Notes under the pieces: model-generated
Seen by the model: the letters and a program-made list of their open reading frames with translations, nothing else
What the model was told of the DNA's origin: nothing
The model's database searches: none
Part shown: piece after piece, positions 43,092-52,378 of the stretch
Position numbering within the stretch: the first letter of the stretch is position 1
Layout: each line of letters opens with the position of its first letter
Translations under genes and position numbers: made by a program
From: Desulfovibrio sp. 86
Lineage (GTDB): Bacteria > Desulfobacterota > Desulfovibrionia > Desulfovibrionales > Desulfovibrionaceae
Direction: 5' to 3'
Assembly: GCF_902702915.1 (NCBI RefSeq)
Contig: NZ_LR738849.1
Location: 2,425,001-2,489,000, forward strand
DNA: 64,000 nucleotides

Positions 43092-45068
43092 ATGTTTTCA
43101 TTCAGAACCCGAATTTTTTACGGCATGCTGGCCGTGGCCCTGGTTTCCATAGCCGTGGCCGTGTTCTACGGCAAGGCCTGGTTTGAAAAGGCCCAGCTTG
43201 AATCCGCGCGCGAACGCCTTGTGCGTGAAACAGTGCTGGCCGGGGCCATATTGGACAGGCTCGGCGACCATACGTCCGGGCTTCCGCAACTGGCGGCCAT
43301 TCTTGATATGCCTGAAGAGCGCCTGTCTCTGCTGAACAGCAAGGGCAGCGTGCTGGGCGATACAGCCCCCGGAGCGCAGCCCGTCACCCGTCTGGACAAT
43401 CATGCCGACAGGCCCGAAGTACGCGAGGCCATGGCCGGAAAGCCGGGCTTTACCATCCGGCCCAGCGGCACTCTGGGCACTGATCTGGCCTATGCCGCAG
43501 TGGCCCTGCAGAACGGCGACATCTTGCGCGTTTCCGTGCCGCTGGTCAGCCTCAGGCAGATTATAGACAGCCAGCTTGCCGTCTTCACGCGCATAGGCCT
43601 TATCACCGTGGCGCTTTCACTGGTGCTGGCCGGGCTGCTGTCCGGCGCGCTGCGGCGCTCGTTGAGCCAGATGGTGTCTGTGGTGGAGGCCATATCGCTT
43701 GGCAACTTTCAGCGTCGCCTGCGCCGCATACCAGGGCGCGAATTCGCGCCCCTGGCGGACGCCGTGAACCGCATGGCCGAAAATATCGAGGAGCACATCC
43801 GTGCGGCGGCCGAACAGACAGCCCAGCTTGAAAGCATCCTCGACACCATGAGCGACGGGGTGCTGGTGCTTGGCCCGCGCGGGCGCATACGCCGCTGCAA
43901 CAGGGCGCTGGCCAGGGAATTTCCCGATGCCGCGTCAGCCCTGGGCGCTCAGGTGGTTGAAGTCATCCCTTCGCCGCCCTTGCAAAATGCCGTTGACGAC
44001 CTCATGGCAGAGGCGGAAGCCCGTAACCATGCGCGTCAGCGGGCGCTGGCCCTCGCCGCCTCCGTGGCGCAGGACTACCCGGAACTTGCGGGGACCAAAG
44101 ACGCCGCTGGTGATGGCGCGATCAAGTCCCAGACAGCCGTGCCCCAGACAGCCGATGACGATTCTGTCGCGCCGGACCTTGAAGGCTTTGAGGATGGCGA
44201 GGACGGCAGCGATGAAGGGTTCTCCGCAGAAAGCGGCCGTATGCAGCGCTATCTGCATCTTGAACTGCCTTCAGGTCAGGTCATGTCGGTCTGCATTTCG
44301 CTGCCCACATCCGCTGACACGGAAAAGGGCGGACAGTTGGGCGCTGTGGCCGTGTTCCACGACATCACGGAGCTCATGCGGCTCGAGAGGGTGCGCAGGG
44401 ACTTCGTGGCCAACGTGTCGCACGAATTGCGCACGCCGCTTACGGCCATACAGGGATATGCCGAAACCCTCGTCAGTCTGGACGGCCCGCCTGAATGCCG
44501 CCGCTTTGGCGAGATCATTCTCAAGCACGGGGCCTACCTTTCACGCATGGTGGAAGACCTGCTCACACTGGCGCGCCTTGAAGGCAAGAGCGGCAGCCTT
44601 GAGCTTGGCCCGGTGGATCCCCGCGAATCTCTGGCCCAGGCCACGGGCATGTGCCGTGAAGTGCTGGAGCGCAGGCGCTGCAAGGTGGAGTCACAGATTC
44701 CGGCCGACTGCCGCGTCATGGCCAGCCCGCCGCATCTGACCCAGGTTTTTCGCAATCTGCTGGAAAACGCGGGCCGATACGCGCCTGAGGGCGGTAGCAT
44801 CCGCGTGAGCGCGCGGCAGGTCGGCGACAGCGTCGTCTTTCGCGTAACCGACGATGGTCCGGGCATCCCCAAGCAGGACCTCGAGCGCATATTTGAGCGC
44901 TTCTATCAGGTCGAGCGGCACAGGGGACAGGCCAGCACCGGCCTTGGCCTTGCCATCTGCAAACATATCATTGAAAGGCACGGCGGCAGCATCCGGGCGG
45001 AGAGCCCGGCTTCTGACGGCAATACGGCCCTTGTTTTCACTCTTACTTCCGTTCACGGAGCAGCATAG
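43092..45068 (+). CDS. phoR: phosphate regulon sensor histidine kinase PhoR
   Basis: Membrane sensor kinase, 658 residues, longer than usual. An N-terminal helix, an extracytoplasmic segment, and a second helix ([20 protein letters not shown]) lead to a HAMP and a PAS domain. The histidine-kinase core follows with the H-box [19 protein letters not shown]-box [13 protein letters not shown], and G-boxes VTDDGPGIP and [16 protein letters not shown]. An acidic low-complexity insert near residues 340-385 (around [16 protein letters not shown]) interrupts the PAS region. Follows phoB after 73 bases and is followed by pstB after 2. Confidence 0.94.
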   Translation: MFSFRTRIFYGMLAVALVSIAVAVFYGKAWFEKAQLESARERLVRETVLAGAILDRLGDHTSGLPQLAAILDMPEERLSLLNSKGSVLGDTAPGAQPVTRLDNHADRPEVREAMAGKPGFTIRPSGTLGTDLAYAAVALQNGDILRVSVPLVSLRQIIDSQLAVFTRIGLITVALSLVLAGLLSGALRRSLSQMVSVVEAISLGNFQRRLRRIPGREFAPLADAVNRMAENIEEHIRAAAEQTAQLESILDTMSDGVLVLGPRGRIRRCNRALAREFPDAASALGAQVVEVIPSPPLQNAVDDLMAEAEARNHARQRALALAASVAQDYPELAGTKDAAGDGAIKSQTAVPQTADDDSVAPDLEGFEDGEDGSDEGFSAESGRMQRYLHLELPSGQVMSVCISLPTSADTEKGGQLGAVAVFHDITELMRLERVRRDFVANVSHELRTPLTAIQGYAETLVSLDGPPECRRFGEIILKHGAYLSRMVEDLLTLARLEGKSGSLELGPVDPRESLAQATGMCREVLERRRCKVESQIPADCRVMASPPHLTQVFRNLLENAGRYAPEGGSIRVSARQVGDSVVFRVTDDGPGIPKQDLERIFERFYQVERHRGQASTGLGLAICKHIIERHGGSIRAESPASDGNTALVFTLTSVHGAA

Positions 45069-45070
45069 TC

Positions 45071-45826
45071 ATGAAGGAACATCTGCTGGCACGCAACGTC
45101 AGTGTCTATTATGGGCAGCATAAGGCCCTGCACGAAGTGTCTCTGGCCTTTGAGCCCTGCAAGGTGACGGCTCTTATCGGCCCGTCGGGCTGCGGCAAAT
45201 CCACCTTTTTGCGTTGTCTGAACCGCATGAACGACCTCGTGCCCGGCGCACGGGTGGAAGGAGAAATTCTGCTGGACGGCAAGGACGTGAACCGCCCGGA
45301 TACGGATGTGGTTTCGCTGCGCTGTCGGGTGGGCATGGTTTTTCAGAAGCCCAACCCCTTTCCCAAAACCATTTATGAAAACGTAGCCTATGGCTTGCGG
45401 GTCAATGGCCTCAGGGATGAAAGCCTTATAGCTGAAAAAGTTGAGCTTTCTCTGCGCAGGGCCGCCATTTTCGACGAAGTGAAAGACCGCCTGCAAGCCC
45501 CGGCTATCGGCCTTTCCGGCGGGCAGCAGCAGCGTCTGTGCATTGCCCGCGCCCTGGCCGTGGAGCCCGAGGTGCTGCTTATGGACGAACCCGCAAGCGC
45601 CCTGGACCCCATAGCCACGCAAAAGATTGAAGAAAGCATCCGTGAGCTGCGCGAGTCCCTGTCCATTATCATCGTCACCCACAACATGCAGCAGGCCGCC
45701 CGCGTGTCCGACACGACGGCTTTTTTCTATATGGGTGAACTCATTGAGTATAATGCCACGGATATCATGTTTACGCGGCCTGCCAAAAAACAGACCGAAG
45801 ACTATATCACCGGGCGTTTCGGCTAG
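45071..45826 (+). CDS. pstB: phosphate ABC transporter ATPase PstB
   Basis: ATP-binding subunit of the Pst importer, 251 residues. Walker [29 protein letters not shown] typical of PstB, Q-loop FQKPNPFP, signature [15 protein letters not shown], Walker [13 protein letters not shown], switch VTHNM. It is located with phoB-phoR-phoU rather than with pstSCA, which is on the other strand. Confidence 0.96.
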   Translation: MKEHLLARNVSVYYGQHKALHEVSLAFEPCKVTALIGPSGCGKSTFLRCLNRMNDLVPGARVEGEILLDGKDVNRPDTDVVSLRCRVGMVFQKPNPFPKTIYENVAYGLRVNGLRDESLIAEKVELSLRRAAIFDEVKDRLQAPAIGLSGGQQQRLCIARALAVEPEVLLMDEPASALDPIATQKIEESIRELRESLSIIIVTHNMQQAARVSDTTAFFYMGELIEYNATDIMFTRPAKKQTEDYITGRFG

Positions 45827-45935
45827 GCGGCACTGGTTTTGTCTTTTGGCCCAGGGCCTTTGTTCGCATTCAAAACCAAAACAGATGTGGCCGCGATCCG
45901 GCCAGAACATACAGCGCGATTTTCAGGAGACTGTC

Positions 45936-46859
45936 ATGCAACAGGCCAATTATCTGCAACAACTGCTTGTGACCCTGCGTACCCGGCTTCTGGTCATGTG
46001 CGCCAGCGTGGGCATTGCGCTGGAAGAGGCGGGCAAGGCCCTTGTGGCCAACGATCCGGGCAGGGCCGCTGCCGTTATCGAAAGCGACGTGGCCATAGAC
46101 GCCCTGGAAAATGAAATAGACGAAATGGCCCTGCGGCTGCTGGCCCGGTCGCAGCCTGTGGCCAGCGACCTGCGTTTTGTGGTCACATCCCTGCGCATGG
46201 TGGTGGATCTGGAGCGCATTGGCGACGAGGCCGTGAGCATGGCTGAACAGGCCACCCTCATGCAGGACATGCCGGGCTTCAGCGTGATACCCCACGTGCG
46301 CGAGCTTTACGTGAGCGCGCGCGAAGCTTTTGAAAACGCGGTACGGGTCTTTCGCGAGAACGACGCCCAGGGCGCGCTGATCATGAGCCGGGGCGATGAC
46401 GAAGCTGTGCAGACGGAAGTCCGCATCATTCAGGGGCTTATGGAAGGGCTTTCTGATCCGCAGAATACCCTCGAACCCCACCAGGCCATGCACATAATTT
46501 TGGTGACGCGCTCGCTGACGCGCATCTGGCGGCGTTCCGTCAACATTGCCGAGCATGTGTACTTTATCAGCCGGGGTGAAAGCCTCAAGCACAAGGGCGA
46601 AAGCAGGGATGTCATGTTTTCCGCCCCTGCGACGCCACCCGCCGCTGGCGGGTTTACGCCCGCCGCCGTTGCCGGGTTCACTCCTGCCAATGAGGGAGGC
46701 GCGCCTGCCGCCGCTTCGGGCGAAGCCGCCAAGCCCCATGAGGCGGACGCCAATGAAAAAAATCCCTCGCGCCGCAACCGTGCCGAGAAAGCCACAAATT
46801 CTGAGGAAAAAGGCGCTGAAAAAAACGACACTGCGGAAAAAGGCACGGACAATGCGTGA
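45936..46859 (+). CDS. phoU: phosphate signalling protein PhoU with extended C-terminus
   Basis: PhoU links Pst transport to PhoR signalling. 307 residues from MQQANYLQQLLVTLRTRLL; the family is about 220-240. The two helical repeats with metal-cluster motifs (ENEIDEMALRLLARSQPVASDLRFVVTSLRMVVDLERIGDEA) are intact. After the normal end (LTRIWRRSVNIAEHVYFISRGESLKHK) there is an extra tail of about 85 residues, Ala/Pro-rich (FTPAAVAGFTPA) and then highly charged (Glu/Lys/Asn-rich). The ATG at 45936 follows a CAGGAG ribosome-binding site. Confidence 0.93.
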   Translation: MQQANYLQQLLVTLRTRLLVMCASVGIALEEAGKALVANDPGRAAAVIESDVAIDALENEIDEMALRLLARSQPVASDLRFVVTSLRMVVDLERIGDEAVSMAEQATLMQDMPGFSVIPHVRELYVSAREAFENAVRVFRENDAQGALIMSRGDDEAVQTEVRIIQGLMEGLSDPQNTLEPHQAMHIILVTRSLTRIWRRSVNIAEHVYFISRGESLKHKGESRDVMFSAPATPPAAGGFTPAAVAGFTPANEGGAPAAASGEAAKPHEADANEKNPSRRNRAEKATNSEEKGAEKNDTAEKGTDNA

Positions 46860-46883
46860 TCCCAAGCGCCGGGAGCGCTGGTC

Positions 46884-47510
46884 ATGCCGTTAGCGTGGCC
46901 TGTGGCGGCGCGGGCGTTCAGGTATGCTGACCCGTCCCTTGAACGCCGCCACCCTGACCTTGGCCTTCTGCTTGACGCCTATGCCGTGGTGGATCTGGGC
47001 GTGAAGGTGGCCATAGGCCGGGACGGACGCGTGCCTGCCTGTCACACGGGGTGTGCGCAATGCTGCAGGCAGCCCATCCCCGTAACGCCGCTGGAAGTGC
47101 TGGCGCTGCACTGTTACGCGCGCCACAGGCTGCCGCAGGACAGCCTTGCCGGTCTGGTGCAAAGGCTGTCGGGCTATGAGGGGCAAAAGCGGAACATTGC
47201 CTCGCCCTGTCCCTTTCTTCATGAAGGCGCTTGTCTGGTTTACCCAGTGCGACCGGTGGCCTGCCGACAGTACATGGTTTTCGGCGCCCCCTGCGCGCAG
47301 GGAGAAGACGCCAGCCGCAGCCGCCCGCTGGAGGTGCTTGCGCCGTCCTATGATCATATGCTGGCCGCGCTGATGCGCACGCTGCCCTGGTACGCAGGGC
47401 ACGAACCCGCCCCGCCGGAACATCCCACCGAAGAAAGCGCCAGAGAGTTTTTTCAATCCATCACTTCGGTTGTTCAGGCCGTGGCCTGGAATCGTTTTTT
47501 CCGCGCCTGA
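46884..47510 (+). CDS. YkgJ-family cysteine-cluster protein
   Basis: 208 residues. Cysteines are arranged as CHTGCAQCCRQPIPVTPLE, CPFLHEGACLVYPVRPVACRQYM, the pattern of the YkgJ (UPF0153) family, proposed to bind zinc or an iron-sulfur cluster. Function unknown. It lies 24 bases after phoU in the same direction and could be read from the same transcript. Family E and D repeats follow it. Confidence 0.85.
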   Translation: MPLAWPVAARAFRYADPSLERRHPDLGLLLDAYAVVDLGVKVAIGRDGRVPACHTGCAQCCRQPIPVTPLEVLALHCYARHRLPQDSLAGLVQRLSGYEGQKRNIASPCPFLHEGACLVYPVRPVACRQYMVFGAPCAQGEDASRSRPLEVLAPSYDHMLAALMRTLPWYAGHEPAPPEHPTEESAREFFQSITSVVQAVAWNRFFRA

Positions 47511-47573
47511 CTCTGAGCACGGCATTGCATCTTTGTGCCTGGCACCCCCAAGGACTTTGGAACAGCTTAAACG

Positions 47574-47669
47574 TTGAGAGTGTACATTCTCAACGTTTAA
47601 GCTGCTCTGGCTATGGCGTGTAATCGTGCAGATAGCCTGCGTTGACGCCTGCGCGGCGGGCATCTGCTC
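47574..47669 (+). repeat. family E structured repeat, copy 2
   Basis: First hairpin: AGCTTAAACGTTGAGA with its perfect complement. Second part GGCGTGTAATCGTGCAG...CTGCG...ACGCC...CATCTGCTC aligns to 17795-17853. Located after the ykgJ-like gene. Confidence 0.65.
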
Positions 47670-47750
47670 ATGTAGTCCCCCGAGCTTTTCAACACTGAAA
47701 TGCTCTACGCGCCATACCAGAACACATTAAGCGTTTTAGGGGGTGGGGGT

Positions 47751-47791
47751 GTGGGGGAGGAGACCCTTTTGCAAAAGGGTCCCTCCCCCAC
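47751..47791. repeat. family D palindrome, copy 2
   Basis: GTGGGGGAGG(A)GACCCTTTTG followed by its complement, with a single bulged A. Near-identical to the 44-bp palindrome at 29860-29903. Lies between convergent ykgJ-like and clpB genes, so probably a bidirectional terminator. Confidence 0.7.
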
Positions 47792-47817
47792 AAAGCATTC
47801 TACAGCGCGCAACACAG

Positions 47818-47850
47818 AAGGCCCGCACGGTTTTTCGCCGTGCGGGCCTT
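47818..47850 (-). terminator. terminator of clpB
   Basis: Perfect 13-bp stem AAGGCCCGCACGG / CCGTGCGGGCCTT, 32 bases after the clpB stop codon. The following T-run is weak. Confidence 0.7.
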
Positions 47851-47881
47851 GTTGTATGAACTTTATGTCTGTTTTCAGGTA

Positions 47882-50488
47882 TTACGCTGCGGTGAAGACG
47901 AGTTGTTCGTCCTTCGCGTCCACGGTCACGGTCTGACCGTCGCGGATCTTACCGCCCACCAGCAGGCGGGCCAGCGGGGTTTCAACCGCCTGCTGCACGT
48001 AGCGCTTGAGGGGCCGTGCGCCGTAGATGGGGTCGTACCCGGCCTCGCTGATGAAGCTCTTGGCCGCGTCGGTCATGTTCAGCTTGATCTTGCGGTCTTC
48101 AAGGCGCTTGCGCAGGCGGGCCATCTGCAATTCGACAATGCGGCTGATCTGGTCGCGCCGCAGCGGCAGAAAGACCACGGTTTCATCGACGCGGTTGAGG
48201 AACTCCGGCCTGAAGTGCGTGCGCAGGTCTTCCATAACCCTTTCGCGCGCGCCTTCTTTCAGGGTTCCGTCAGCCTCGATACCGTCCAGCAAGTGCATGG
48301 AGCCGATGTTGGACGTCATGATGACGATGCAGTTGCGAAAATCCACCGTGCGTCCCTGACTGTCGGTAAGGCGGCCGTCGTCCAGCAGTTGCAGCAGGGT
48401 ATTGAAGACGTCCGGGTGGGCTTTTTCTATTTCGTCAAAAAGAATGACGGAATAGGGTTTGCGCCGCACGGCCTCGGTAAGCTGGCCGCCTTCGTCATAG
48501 CCCACATATCCTGGAGGCGCGCCGATGAGGCGGGATACGGAATGCTTTTCCATATACTCGCTCATGTCGAGACGCACCATGTTGTCTTCAGTGTCAAAGA
48601 GCGCTTCGGCCAATGCCTTGGAAAGTTCGGTCTTGCCCACGCCTGTGGGGCCGAGGAAGATGAACGAGCCTGTGGGCCTGTCGGGGTCGGAAAGACCGGC
48701 CCTGGCGCGCAGCACGGCGTCGGACACGGCAGTGACGGCTTCGTCCTGACCCACGACGCGCTCATGCAGCTGGTCGGGCAGGCGCAGCAGTTTTTCGCGT
48801 TCCGATTCCAGCAACCTGGTAACGGGTATGCCCGTCCATTTGCCGACAATTTCGGCCACGTCGTCCGGGCGCACTTCTTCCTTGAGCAGGCGCGCGCCAT
48901 TGGCGTCGGCGCTTCCCGCCACTTCCGCGTCAGCCAGTTTTTTCTCAAGTTCAAGCAGCTTCGAATACTTGAGCTCAGCGGCCTTGTTGAGGTCATAGGC
49001 GCGTTCGGCCTGCTCGATGGCCAGCTTGGTCTGTTCGATCTGTTCCTTGATCTCGCGCACCTGGTTGATGGAGCCTTTCTCGCTTTCCCACTGCTTGCGC
49101 AGTTTGGCCTGCTCGGCGCGCAGATCGACCAGTTCGTTTTCAAGTTTTTCAAGGCGGTCGCGTGAAGCCGCATCGGTTTCACGGCGCAGGGCCTCGCGCT
49201 CGATTTCAAGCTGCATGACCTTACGGTTCACTTCGTCCAGATCCGCGGGCAGGGAGTCTATTTCCGTGCGGATGAGGGCCGCGGCCTCGTCAATGAGGTC
49301 AATGGCCTTGTCGGGCAACTGGCGGTCCGTGATGTAGCGGTGCGAGAGCACCACGGCTTCCACAATGGCCGAGTCGCTTATGCGCACGCCATGGTGCACC
49401 TCAAAGCGTTCCTTGAGCCCGCGCAGGATGGAAATGGTGTCTTCCACCGTGGGTTCGTCCACCATGACCGGCTGAAAGCGCCGTTCCAGGGCCGGGTCTT
49501 TTTCAATGTACTTGCGGTACTCGTCCACGGTGGTGGCGCCGATGCAGTGCAGCTCGCCGCGCGCCAGCATGGGCTTGAGCAGGTTGCCCGCATCCATGGC
49601 GCCTTCGGTTTTGCCAGCGCCCACAATGGTGTGCAGTTCGTCAATGAAAAGGATGGTATGGCCTTCGCTTTTTTCCACTTCATTAAGAACGGCCTTGAGG
49701 CGCTCTTCAAATTCACCGCGATATTTCGCGCCGGCGATGAGCGCGCCCATATCCAGGGCGAAGAGCTTGCGGCCCTTGAGGCCCTCGGGCACGTCGCCCT
49801 TGACGATACGGAAGGCAAGGCCTTCAACGATGGCGGTTTTGCCGACGCCCGCCTCACCAATAAGAACAGGGTTGTTCTTGGTGCGGCGCGAAAGAATGCG
49901 GATAACCCGGCGTATCTCGGCATCGCGGCCGATGACCGGATCCATCTTGCCCTGACGGGCGGCTTCCACAAGATCTCGGGCGTACTTGTTCAGGGCTTCA
50001 AACGTGTCTTCCGGGTTGGCGCTGGTCACGCGTGCGCCGCCGCGCAGTTCTTCCATGGCGGCCACAAAGGCGCTGCGGGTGATCTTGTACTCTTTGAACA
50101 CCTCGCCAAGAGACGTGGAAGCGGGCACTTCGGTCAGGGCCGCGAACAGGTGGTCAACGCTGACGTACTCGTCCTTCATGCGCTTGGCTTCATTCTGGGC
50201 GTCGCCCAGAACCTTGGCCAGGCGCTGTGTGATCATGATCTTTGTGGGGTCCATGCCGCCGCCAGACACGGAAGGGCGCTTGCGCAGCGCGCCTTCAACG
50301 GCCACGGCAAAGGCACGGGGCTGCACGCCCATCTGATCCAGAATGCGCGGCACTATGCCGTTTTCCTGCTGGGTGAGGGCCAGGGCCAAGTGCTCGACGT
50401 CCGTTTCCTGATGGCCCATGCCTGCGGCGAGGCTTTGGGCTTCGCTGACGGCTTCACGCGCTTTTTCAGTGAATTTGTTAATATCCAT
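47882..50488 (-). CDS. clpB: ATP-dependent disaggregase ClpB
   Basis: Full-length Hsp100 chaperone, 868 residues, which dissolves protein aggregates with DnaK/DnaJ. The N-domain repeats are present; AAA1 has Walker [10 protein letters not shown] and Walker [11 protein letters not shown]. The middle coiled coil runs about residues 410-525, and AAA2 has [19 protein letters not shown] and [16 protein letters not shown]. It is preceded by a family C element and the cbpM and dnaJ-like genes on the same strand, forming a chaperone group. Confidence 0.97.
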   Translation of the reverse strand: MDINKFTEKAREAVSEAQSLAAGMGHQETDVEHLALALTQQENGIVPRILDQMGVQPRAFAVAVEGALRKRPSVSGGGMDPTKIMITQRLAKVLGDAQNEAKRMKDEYVSVDHLFAALTEVPASTSLGEVFKEYKITRSAFVAAMEELRGGARVTSANPEDTFEALNKYARDLVEAARQGKMDPVIGRDAEIRRVIRILSRRTKNNPVLIGEAGVGKTAIVEGLAFRIVKGDVPEGLKGRKLFALDMGALIAGAKYRGEFEERLKAVLNEVEKSEGHTILFIDELHTIVGAGKTEGAMDAGNLLKPMLARGELHCIGATTVDEYRKYIEKDPALERRFQPVMVDEPTVEDTISILRGLKERFEVHHGVRISDSAIVEAVVLSHRYITDRQLPDKAIDLIDEAAALIRTEIDSLPADLDEVNRKVMQLEIEREALRRETDAASRDRLEKLENELVDLRAEQAKLRKQWESEKGSINQVREIKEQIEQTKLAIEQAERAYDLNKAAELKYSKLLELEKKLADAEVAGSADANGARLLKEEVRPDDVAEIVGKWTGIPVTRLLESEREKLLRLPDQLHERVVGQDEAVTAVSDAVLRARAGLSDPDRPTGSFIFLGPTGVGKTELSKALAEALFDTEDNMVRLDMSEYMEKHSVSRLIGAPPGYVGYDEGGQLTEAVRRKPYSVILFDEIEKAHPDVFNTLLQLLDDGRLTDSQGRTVDFRNCIVIMTSNIGSMHLLDGIEADGTLKEGARERVMEDLRTHFRPEFLNRVDETVVFLPLRRDQISRIVELQMARLRKRLEDRKIKLNMTDAAKSFISEAGYDPIYGARPLKRYVQQAVETPLARLLVGGKIRDGQTVTVDAKDEQLVFTAA

Positions 50489-50576
50489 ATGGATTCCTCC
50501 GACAATGCCGCGCCGTTACGGGCGGCAAAATATATTTTTTGGTTCTGCTACAGCAAAACTCTGCATCGGTTCCTGA

Positions 50577-50726
50577 GGAAGCACTGATTAAAGAGCCTCC
50601 TGAAAATGCGCAGGTATTTCGTTTGGCGGCGTTGCTTCACTTTTTTTGAAACAGTCGAGGACGGAAGAGTCCACTCCTGCTTCAAAAAAGATCGCGCCTT
50701 GCCAAACGGAATACATCAGCGGTTCC
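50577..50726. mobile_element. family C hairpin element (MITE-like), copy 1
   Basis: 150-bp element that folds on itself. The ends are imperfect inverted repeats (GGAAGCACTGATTAAAG and, inverted, GGAACCGCTGATGTATT), inner arms are CGTTTGGCGG/CCTTGCCAAACG and TTTTTTTGAA/TTCAAAAAA, and the tip is GGAC-GGAAGA-GTCC. No coding capacity. One end touches the TAG stop codon of cbpM. Full-length match at 54561-54711. Confidence 0.75.
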
Positions 50727-51041
50727 CTAATCTTCAAAATTCTTGAGGCTGCGCACTGCGCGTTCCAGAACATCAATGCGCTCAAGTAGATCCACGATAA
50801 TGGTGCCGCCAAGGACAGGCAGCTCAAAATCGCAGCAGATACGCTCAAGCTTGCGCACACGGTAAATGTCCGCATCGCGGAAAAGATGCTGCCGCTCGGC
50901 CGCGCCGCGCGTTTCAAGCCAGCCCAGAGCGAGCAGTTCGTGAAGACGCTCGGGGTCTATGCCAGTAACCTGAACAAATTCTTCCCATACCATGACCGTG
51001 GACGGCGCGGGCAGGGTGGGATTTTTGGGTGTCATGCTCAT
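50727..51041 (-). CDS. CbpM-like chaperone modulator
   Basis: 104 residues from MSMTPKNPTL; the ATG at 51041 is spaced 8 bases from a GGAGGG ribosome-binding site. It resembles CbpM/MerR-like modulators: VWEEFVQVTGIDPERLHELLALGWLETRG, YRVRKLERICCDFELPVLGGTIIVDLLERIDVLERAV. CbpM binds and inhibits the J-domain of CbpA. It lies directly after the dnaJ-like gene, as in classical cbpA-cbpM pairs. Confidence 0.8.
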   Translation of the reverse strand: MSMTPKNPTLPAPSTVMVWEEFVQVTGIDPERLHELLALGWLETRGAAERQHLFRDADIYRVRKLERICCDFELPVLGGTIIVDLLERIDVLERAVRSLKNFED

Positions 51042-51062
51042 GCTAAAACCCTCCACCAGGCG

Positions 51063-52058
51063 TTATGCGCGGGCCTTGAAGGCCGACGTATCCGCCAGTT
51101 TCTGCCAGAGTTCGCGTTCGGCGTCAGACAGTTGCGCTGGCGTTTTTATCATGACTCTGGCCAGCAGGTCGCCACGTTTGTCGGCCGCGCCCAGCCCCTT
51201 GCCGCGCAGACGGAACTTGCGGCCGGAACTGGAGCCAGCGGGAATCTGCATTTCCACATGCCCCTCCAGCGTGGGCACTTCAACCCTGGCGCCGAGGGCG
51301 GCCTCCCAGGGGGCCAGGGCCAGGTCGCACTGCAGATTTTCGCCGTCCACCTTGAAGGTGTTGTGCGGCAGATAGCGCACCCGTAAAAAAAGATCGCCGG
51401 GGGAGCCGCCAGGCGCGGGATCGCCCTGTCCGGCCAGCCGTAGCTTGGCCCCTTCGCGTATGCCCGAGGGCACGTTGATCTCCAGCGTCTTGGGGCCCTG
51501 CGGGCCCTGGATCGACACGGTACGGCTGCCGCCTTTCTGTACTTCTTCAAGCGTCAGGGGCAACTCGGCCTCCACATCCCGGCCACGCCGGGGGCGGGCG
51601 GAAAAGCCGCCAAAGGGGTCGGGGCCGAATTGCGCGCCACGGCCGCCGGGCTGGCCGCCCGACTGTCCGCCGAAAGAGCCGCCAAAAGGGTTGCCGGACT
51701 GGCCGCCACCAGCCGCTCCGCCGAAAAGGGTTTCAAAAAAGTCTGAAAACCCTGATCCGTCAAAGCTTTTGCCGCCAAAGGTAAAGTGCACGTTTTCAAA
51801 ACCCGGTTCGCCCTGGAACTGCTGTCCATGCTGCCAGTTGGGGCCAAGCTGGTCGTACAGCTTGCGTTTTTCCGGGTCTTTAAGAACCTCATACGCCTCG
51901 TTGATTTCTTTAAATTTGTCCTCAGCCTGCTTGTCGCCGGGATTCAGGTCGGGGTGGTATTTACGCGCCAGCTTTTTATAGGCCTTGGAAATGTCCTCGG
52001 TCTTGGCTGTGCGCTCTACTCCCAGCAGTTTGTAATAATCCTTGTAAGATACTGACAT
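51063..52058 (-). CDS. cbpA: DnaJ-class co-chaperone, CbpA type
   Basis: 331 residues from MSVSYKDYYKLLGVERTAKTEDISKAYKKL. The J-domain has HPD at 35-37. A long Gly/Phe/Gln-rich linker (GGQSGNPFGGSFGGQSGGQPGG) follows, then two beta-sandwich substrate-binding domains. There is no CxxCxGxG zinc region, so it is CbpA/type II rather than true DnaJ. The ATG at 52058 is the conserved start. Likely transcribed with cbpM and perhaps clpB. Confidence 0.9.
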   Translation of the reverse strand: MSVSYKDYYKLLGVERTAKTEDISKAYKKLARKYHPDLNPGDKQAEDKFKEINEAYEVLKDPEKRKLYDQLGPNWQHGQQFQGEPGFENVHFTFGGKSFDGSGFSDFFETLFGGAAGGGQSGNPFGGSFGGQSGGQPGGRGAQFGPDPFGGFSARPRRGRDVEAELPLTLEEVQKGGSRTVSIQGPQGPKTLEINVPSGIREGAKLRLAGQGDPAPGGSPGDLFLRVRYLPHNTFKVDGENLQCDLALAPWEAALGARVEVPTLEGHVEMQIPAGSSSGRKFRLRGKGLGAADKRGDLLARVMIKTPAQLSDAERELWQKLADTSAFKARA

Positions 52059-52163
52059 TCTGTGCTCCCCCGTGCGAATCGTGCTCCCGCTCGCGCCGCC
52101 CTTTTGGGGCTGGTGGTTCGGGCTGTGCCGGCCGTCTTGTGCGTGACCGTGTCTCAATATGCA

Positions 52164-52201
52164 AGAATAAGGCCGTGATACCTGAGGTCAATGCCTGCCT
52201 G
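52164..52201 (-). promoter_or_regulatory. candidate sigma-70 promoter for cbpA-cbpM
   Basis: Minus strand TTGACC, 16 bases, TATTCT, about 105 bases upstream of the cbpA start. No convincing heat-shock promoter seen. Confidence 0.4.
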
Positions 52202-52378
52202 AGAAAAACAATAAACATTTTTACGCAAAAACCAAAATCCTTATGGGATTTTCAGAATTTTTGTTTTGGGGCGTTTTAATCGTGCCCGGAACTGGCGCAA
52301 GGTGTGATTTTCAGGCGGCTGCGAGCGGGAGCAGGGGGCTGCGGGAGTAGGGGGCGGGAGCAGAGGGCTGCGGGACTG

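Noticed and set aside
47574..47850. Cluster of palindromes as a CRISPR array
   Set aside because: The palindromes are different elements (families E, D and a terminator), not equal repeats with regular spacers. No cas genes are present.
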